This document shows, piece by piece, positions 6,396 to 8,390 of a stretch of 8,390 nucleotides of DNA. The translations under genes were made by a program, and so were the position numbers. The notes under the pieces are model-generated. The model had not been told where the DNA came from. It ran no database searches and saw only the letters and a program-made list of their open reading frames with translations. Position 1 is the stretch's first letter, and each line of letters opens with the position of its first letter. Source of the stretch: Bacillota bacterium (GTDB lineage: Bacteria; Bacillota; Clostridia; Peptostreptococcales; Anaerovoracaceae); NCBI GenBank assembly GCA_029219125.1, contig JAQXSU010000122.1:1-8390 (forward strand). Reading direction: 5' to 3'.

Positions 6396-6829
6396 CAGCA
6401 CACCTCTTTTCTTCCGTACAGGTACGTGATCGCTTCCTCTTTTGTTTCCGTATATTTCATCAAGGAAAAAATCCCAGCCATATGCAGAATACTGTAAATT
6501 TTCTGGCTGCAGCCTGTGATGACGACGCTGCCGCCGGCGGTGGCGGCGATGGCGGTGGTGCCGACGGCGGTGGCAGTGGCGGTGGTGCCGGCGGCTCTGC
6601 TGGCAGAAGGCTCGACGGCCTGTAGCCGCTTGTATCTGCCCAGCACAACGCCGATTCCCGCACTGTCCATAAACGTGACCTTGCTGAAATCAAAAATCAG
6701 GTTTTTCGCGCCATAGCTGTCCATTGTATCGTCAATCTCACTGCGCACTTTCGCTGCTGCATGATGGTCCAGTTCTCCCATAAGCTGCGCGGTCAGTGTG
6801 TTTCCGGTCATTTCATATATGATCTCCAT
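6395..6829 (-). CDS. spoIIAA: Anti-sigma-F factor antagonist SpoIIAA with an internal low-complexity insertion
   Basis: The protein has 144 residues with a STAS fold; Bacillus SpoIIAA has 117. Family landmarks are GELDHHAAAKVR (18-29), FMDSAGIGVVLGRYK (53-67) with phospho-acceptor Ser56, and GGSVVITGC (99-107), followed by the C-terminal helix region ILHMAGIFSLMKY. Unphosphorylated SpoIIAA pulls SpoIIAB off SigF; SpoIIAB phosphorylates it back. Between LGRYKRLQAV and GGSVVI, where the family has only a short turn, there are about 26 extra residues rich in Ala, Thr and Gly (73-98). They include a 9-residue imperfect duplication, GTTATATAV then GTTAIAATA. All core motifs remain in frame, so the protein is probably functional. 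GGAGG lies 9 nt before the ATG, and the gene leads the operon. Confidence 0.93.
   Translation of the reverse strand: MEIIYEMTGNTLTAQLMGELDHHAAAKVRSEIDDTMDSYGAKNLIFDFSKVTFMDSAGIGVVLGRYKRLQAVEPSASRAAGTTATATAVGTTAIAATAGGSVVITGCSQKIYSILHMAGIFSLMKYTETKEEAITYLYGRKEVC
6536..6613 (-). repeat. GC-rich imperfect repeat coding the SpoIIAA insertion
   Basis: This 78-bp in-frame stretch is made almost wholly of GCC, ACC, GGC and related codons. The 14-mer TGGCGGTGGTGCCG (plus strand) occurs at 6550-6563 and again exactly 27 bp on at 6577-6590, matching the 9-residue duplication in the protein. Composition differs sharply from the flanking spoIIAA sequence. Confidence 0.8.
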
Positions 6830-6888
6830 TGTATTTCTCCTCCTTTTTCCGATCTGCCGGGGGCGGACGGCCTATTACCCCAGCCTTT

Positions 6889-6917
6889 ATTCTATCACTT
6901 TGAGACATGCATGTCTT
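6889..6917 (-). promoter_or_regulatory. Predicted spoIIA operon promoter
   Basis: On the minus strand, AAGACA (6912-6917, 4/6) is 17 nt from TAGAAT (6889-6894, 5/6), giving a start near 6882 and a leader of about 53 nt. The same -10 area, ATAGAATAA, also fits the SigH -10 pattern (RNNGAATWW), and spoIIA is SigH-dependent in Bacillus. No good SigH -35 was found, so the sigma factor is undecided. Spo0A boxes begin 10 bp upstream of the -35. Confidence 0.5.
6903..6916. repeat. 14-bp perfect palindrome in the spoIIA promoter
   Basis: AGACATGCATGTCT is a perfect palindrome that takes in most of the predicted -35 box. It sits between two copies of CTTTGAGA (6898-6905 and 6915-6922), which overlap its ends and start 17 bp apart. 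It could be an operator; no regulator is recognised. Confidence 0.6.
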
Positions 6918-6927
6918 TGAGAGGTTT

Positions 6928-6954
6928 TGTCGAAGTAGCACTAGTTTTGTCGGT
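6928..6954 (+). promoter_or_regulatory. Promoter-proximal pair of Spo0A boxes
   Basis: A perfect 0A box TGTCGAA (6928-6934) and a near match TGTCGGT (6948-6954) start exactly 20 bp apart in the same orientation. Both have TTT just before the heptamer. The inner box ends 10 bp from the predicted -35 of spoIIAA, a position suited to activation by phosphorylated Spo0A. Confidence 0.7.
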
Positions 6955-7010
6955 GGGATTACGGAAGGGGAATTCGCGGAGGGAGGCGGTGCCATAGCGT
7001 GCGGCGTGGC

Positions 7011-7057
7011 TGTCGGACCCTGCCGAAGTTTGTCGTATCCTGTCGAAGCTTGTCGAA
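7011..7057 (+). promoter_or_regulatory. Five Spo0A-box-like heptamers in exact 10-bp register
   Basis: The heptamers TGTCGGA (7011), TGCCGAA (7021), TGTCGTA (7031), TGTCGAA (7041) and TGTCGAA (7051) follow one another every 10 bp, all on the plus strand. Two are perfect 0A boxes, one fits the TGNCGAA form, and two differ at one base. Spo0A is known to bind tandem boxes 10 bp apart as head-to-tail subunits. The array lies about 130-175 bp upstream of the predicted spoIIA start site. Confidence 0.75.
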
Positions 7058-7149
7058 TCCAGCGGTTTCTCCATTCTCGTCATACTAACTTACTGCTCTG
7101 GCTCGGTTTGCCGACCGGTTAGTTTTGTGCAACCCATACTTATTAGAGT
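7058..7149. other. Non-coding stretch without recognised features
   Basis: Between the 0A-box array and the inverted-repeat element I see no gene with a ribosome-binding site, no tRNA and no clear promoter on either strand. Confidence 0.5.
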
Positions 7150-7303
7150 AAAAATCGCCAAAAGGGTCGGGTGGAATCTCCCGAAAGTGGTCGTTTACGG
7201 GGAAAAAGCTCTTATTTCAGACCACTTTCAGGCCCTTTTCAGGCTTTTTCCCCGCTTGACCAGCTCACGCTGACACTTTCACCCGACCCTTTTGGCCATT
7301 TTT
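7150..7303. repeat. 154-bp element with long terminal inverted repeats and interleaved inner repeats
   Basis: The outer arms are 24 bp (7150-7173 and 7280-7303) with one mismatch, including a perfect 17-bp core (GCCAAAAGGGTCGGGTG). Inside are two more perfect inverted repeats that interleave: 10 bp at 7183-7192 with 7220-7229, and 12 bp at 7198-7209 with 7243-7254. They can form only a pseudoknot or alternative folds. A small hairpin at 7262-7273 would have a GTGA (GNRA-type) loop if the minus strand is transcribed. T-runs flank the outer stem in both directions. The element could be a structured RNA, a bidirectional terminator or attenuator, or a small mobile element; no target-site duplication was found, and no known RNA family is recognised. 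Confidence 0.8.
7212..7244. repeat. Three 11-bp tandem repeats
   Basis: Three adjacent units, TTATTTCAGAC, CACTTTCAGGC and CCTTTTCAGGC, share the core TTTCAG followed by [AG]-[AG or G]-C. They lie in the centre of the inverted-repeat element and contribute one arm to each inner stem. Confidence 0.65.
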
Positions 7304-7304
7304 T

Positions 7305-7330
7305 GTTCCATATGTATGTGTCCATGGAAC
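7305..7330. repeat. Inverted repeat
   Basis: GTTCCAT (7305-7311) and ATGGAAC (7324-7330) form a 7-bp perfect stem with a 12-base loop, directly after the large element. It has no U-tract, so it is not a terminator. Confidence 0.45.
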
Positions 7331-7364
7331 TGCGGCTGGTTGAAGGCAGAAAAAATCGATATAC

Positions 7365-7383
7365 ATAGACACTATTTGTCTAT
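7365..7383. repeat. 19-bp operator-like inverted repeat
   Basis: ATAGACA and TGTCTAT are perfect 7-bp half-sites separated by five bases. The site lies 134 bp upstream of the plus-strand gene at 7517 and has the size of a dimeric repressor site; no regulator is recognised. Confidence 0.4.
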
Positions 7384-7406
7384 CTCACATTGTCGCCGAC
7401 CGTCCG

Positions 7407-7427
7407 AAAGCGGATCGTAAAGCGGAT
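7407..7427. repeat. Direct repeat AAAGCGGAT, 12-bp period
   Basis: AAAGCGGAT occurs at 7407-7415 and 7419-7427. It is short, and its role is unknown. Confidence 0.4.
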
Positions 7428-7462
7428 TCCCCAGCCGAATCAACCAAACCGAAATATATGTA

Positions 7463-7491
7463 TTTACAAATCATCAAAAATATGGTAAAAA
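7463..7491 (+). promoter_or_regulatory. Weak candidate promoter for the 7517 gene
   Basis: TTTACA lies 17 nt from TAAAAA in an AT-rich tract just upstream of the ribosome-binding site. The -10 matches only 4/6, and the implied leader is under 25 nt, so this is tentative. Confidence 0.3.
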
Positions 7492-7516
7492 AGTAACAGA
7501 AAGGTGGTGTAAATTT

Positions 7517-8390
7517 ATGGATTTTAAGGAAATTACAGAAAAGCAGATGGAAGCCGAGCGTTTTCTGCTGCAGTCCTTCAGAGAACGGTTCGAAAAATGC
7601 CCGCCGGGATTCCTGGCCTGCAAACCCGACCGCACCGGCCGCCCGCAGTATTACCATAAGCTTCCCGGAGATCCGAAACCTCATTATCTTAACCGGACGA
7701 TGACGCCCCTCCTCCATGAACTGCAATACAAGCGTATTCTCCAGGAAAGCATCAAAAGGCTGGAGCAGAATTTGAAAGCCCGTGAAAAATATCTGAAAAC
7801 CTATGCGCCCTTCGATTATTCCAGCATCTGCAAACAGCTTCCAAAAGCCTACCGGAATGCAGACGTTCCTTATGAGGATACTGACCTGTGGACAACACTG
7901 CAGGAAACCCTGCAGGGAACATCGCAGCAGACATTGCAGCCGACCGGAACGCCCCGCTTTACCCAGTCCGAAAACCCCTATCGCAGAGACCTGCTGATCC
8001 ATAAGACCACGTTTGGCCTGCTGACCCGGACGAAGGCCGAAGCCTCTGTCGCAGAACTTCTCTACGGTTGCGGGCTGTCATTCCACTACGAAAAGAAGCT
8101 GATGCTGCAGGATGAAGACGGGACGCCGAAAATCCGCTATCCGGATTTTACCATTCCGATCGCACCCTGGCTGGACTATTACATGGAATATGACGGCATG
8201 TTTCAGAAGGAAGCCTACAGGAAACGCCACGAGGAAACGATGCGGCTCTATCATCTCAACGGAATCTACCCGCCAAAAAACCTGATTATTCTTATGGAAG
8301 GCCCCGACGGCTCTTTCCACGCCGACAGCATATTGCAGACCATCGAAGGTGTCCTGGTTCCCCTCTGCACCAGGTATTCTTTCTCTCGGC
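7517..8390 (+). CDS. Uncharacterised clostridial protein with PD-(D/E)XK-like nuclease signature, 3' end beyond window
   Basis: The first 291 residues are visible and the frame is open to the window edge. AGGTGG lies 9 nt before the ATG. The N-terminal third is basic and helical, with a likely short coiled coil near 65-95. A Gln/Thr-rich linker at 127-144 is built from TLQE, TLQG, TSQQ and TLQP. The C-terminal part reads HKTTFGLLTRTKAEASVAELL (a motif with Glu175 and Glu180), RYPDFTI (Asp210) and YYMEYDGMF (Glu224), then a helix and NGIYPPKNLIILME. This pattern (E, then PDF, then a WEHFGM-like motif, then a helix and NGI) recalls a family of unknown function common in Lachnospiraceae that looks like a restriction-endonuclease fold. 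Nuclease activity is inference only: the lysine of a textbook E-x-K is not present, and Tyr replaces the usual His after Glu224. It stands alone, divergent from spoIIA. Confidence 0.7.
   Translation, partial: MDFKEITEKQMEAERFLLQSFRERFEKCPPGFLACKPDRTGRPQYYHKLPGDPKPHYLNRTMTPLLHELQYKRILQESIKRLEQNLKAREKYLKTYAPFDYSSICKQLPKAYRNADVPYEDTDLWTTLQETLQGTSQQTLQPTGTPRFTQSENPYRRDLLIHKTTFGLLTRTKAEASVAELLYGCGLSFHYEKKLMLQDEDGTPKIRYPDFTIPIAPWLDYYMEYDGMFQKEAYRKRHEETMRLYHLNGIYPPKNLIILMEGPDGSFHADSILQTIEGVLVPLCTRYSFSR
7895..7942 (+). repeat. Four 12-bp tandem repeats inside the 7517 gene
   Basis: The units ACACTGCAGGAA, ACCCTGCAGGGA, ACATCGCAGCAG and ACATTGCAGCCG follow one another in frame and encode TLQE, TLQG, TSQQ and TLQP. 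They form a degenerate minisatellite in the linker between the N-terminal and nuclease-like parts. Confidence 0.7.

Noticed and set aside
6396..6401. A GTG start for spoIIAB two codons upstream.
   Set aside because: The ribosome-binding site abuts it with no spacing; the ATG at 6395 has proper spacing and matches family numbering.
6359..6716. Open frames on the plus strand, and one alternative minus frame, across the GC-rich stretch, coding poly-Gly/Ala/Pro proteins.
   Set aside because: They are shadows of the spoIIAA repeat; they lack ribosome-binding sites and cover a certain gene.
7011..7057. The 10-bp repeats as a CRISPR array or minisatellite.
   Set aside because: The units are far too short and have no spacers; each unit is an 0A-box-like heptamer in the sporulation control region, so a regulatory array explains them better.
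7150..7303. The element as an insertion sequence.
   Set aside because: There is no transposase frame inside and no target-site duplication visible at the ends; a small non-autonomous element stays possible and is listed as such.
6830..7516. A tRNA or small gene in the 687-bp gap.
   Set aside because: No cloverleaf-like set of stems was seen, and no short frame has a convincing ribosome-binding site.
7385..8002. A 205-codon open frame on the minus strand opposite the 7517 gene.
   Set aside because: It has no ribosome-binding site or family motif, and the plus-strand frame has a good start, family signature and codon pattern.

Overview
The window looks like a chromosomal segment of an anaerobic, endospore-forming member of the Clostridia (Bacillota). 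A spoIIA operon (anti-anti-sigma factor, anti-sigma kinase and SigF) shows that the organism sporulates. A butyryl-CoA-dehydrogenase-type operon with a ferredoxin-fused EtfA shows anaerobic acyl-CoA reduction with flavin-based electron transfer. A Lachnospiraceae- or Eubacteriales-like source fits, but nothing seen here fixes the genus.

Layout from left to right. (1) On the minus strand, positions 1-632 hold a NagD-like HAD phosphatase, cut by the window edge and starting at TTG behind its own promoter. (2) On the minus strand, 751-1656 encodes a secreted protein with propeller-like repeats, followed by a strong terminator. (3) On the minus strand, 1757-5043 is a bcd-etfB-etfA operon. It has a terminator at its end and a 232-bp promoter region upstream holding a good Rex operator over the -35 box. 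(4) On the minus strand, 5276-6829 is spoIIAA-spoIIAB-sigF, tightly coupled by a 1-nt stop/start overlap and a 1-nt gap. (5) Positions 6830-7516 are 687 bp without a gene. They hold the spoIIA promoter, seven Spo0A-box-like heptamers (five at exactly 10-bp steps), and an about 154-bp element built from nested and interleaved inverted repeats. (6) On the plus strand, 7517-8390 holds most of a clostridial protein of unknown role with a PD-(D/E)XK-like nuclease signature, cut by the right edge.

How the parts work together: phosphorylated Spo0A would load on the boxes upstream of spoIIAA and switch on the forespore sigma module, in which SpoIIAB holds SigF until SpoIIAA releases it. The neighbouring bcd-etfBA operon would be repressed by Rex when NADH is low and opened when NADH accumulates, which fits an NADH-consuming, possibly bifurcating enoyl-CoA reductase.

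The least expected features are the 10-bp phased 0A-box array, an approximately 26-residue low-complexity Ala/Thr/Gly insertion in SpoIIAA encoded by a GC-rich imperfect repeat, and the 7150-7303 inverted-repeat element, which matches no family I recognise.
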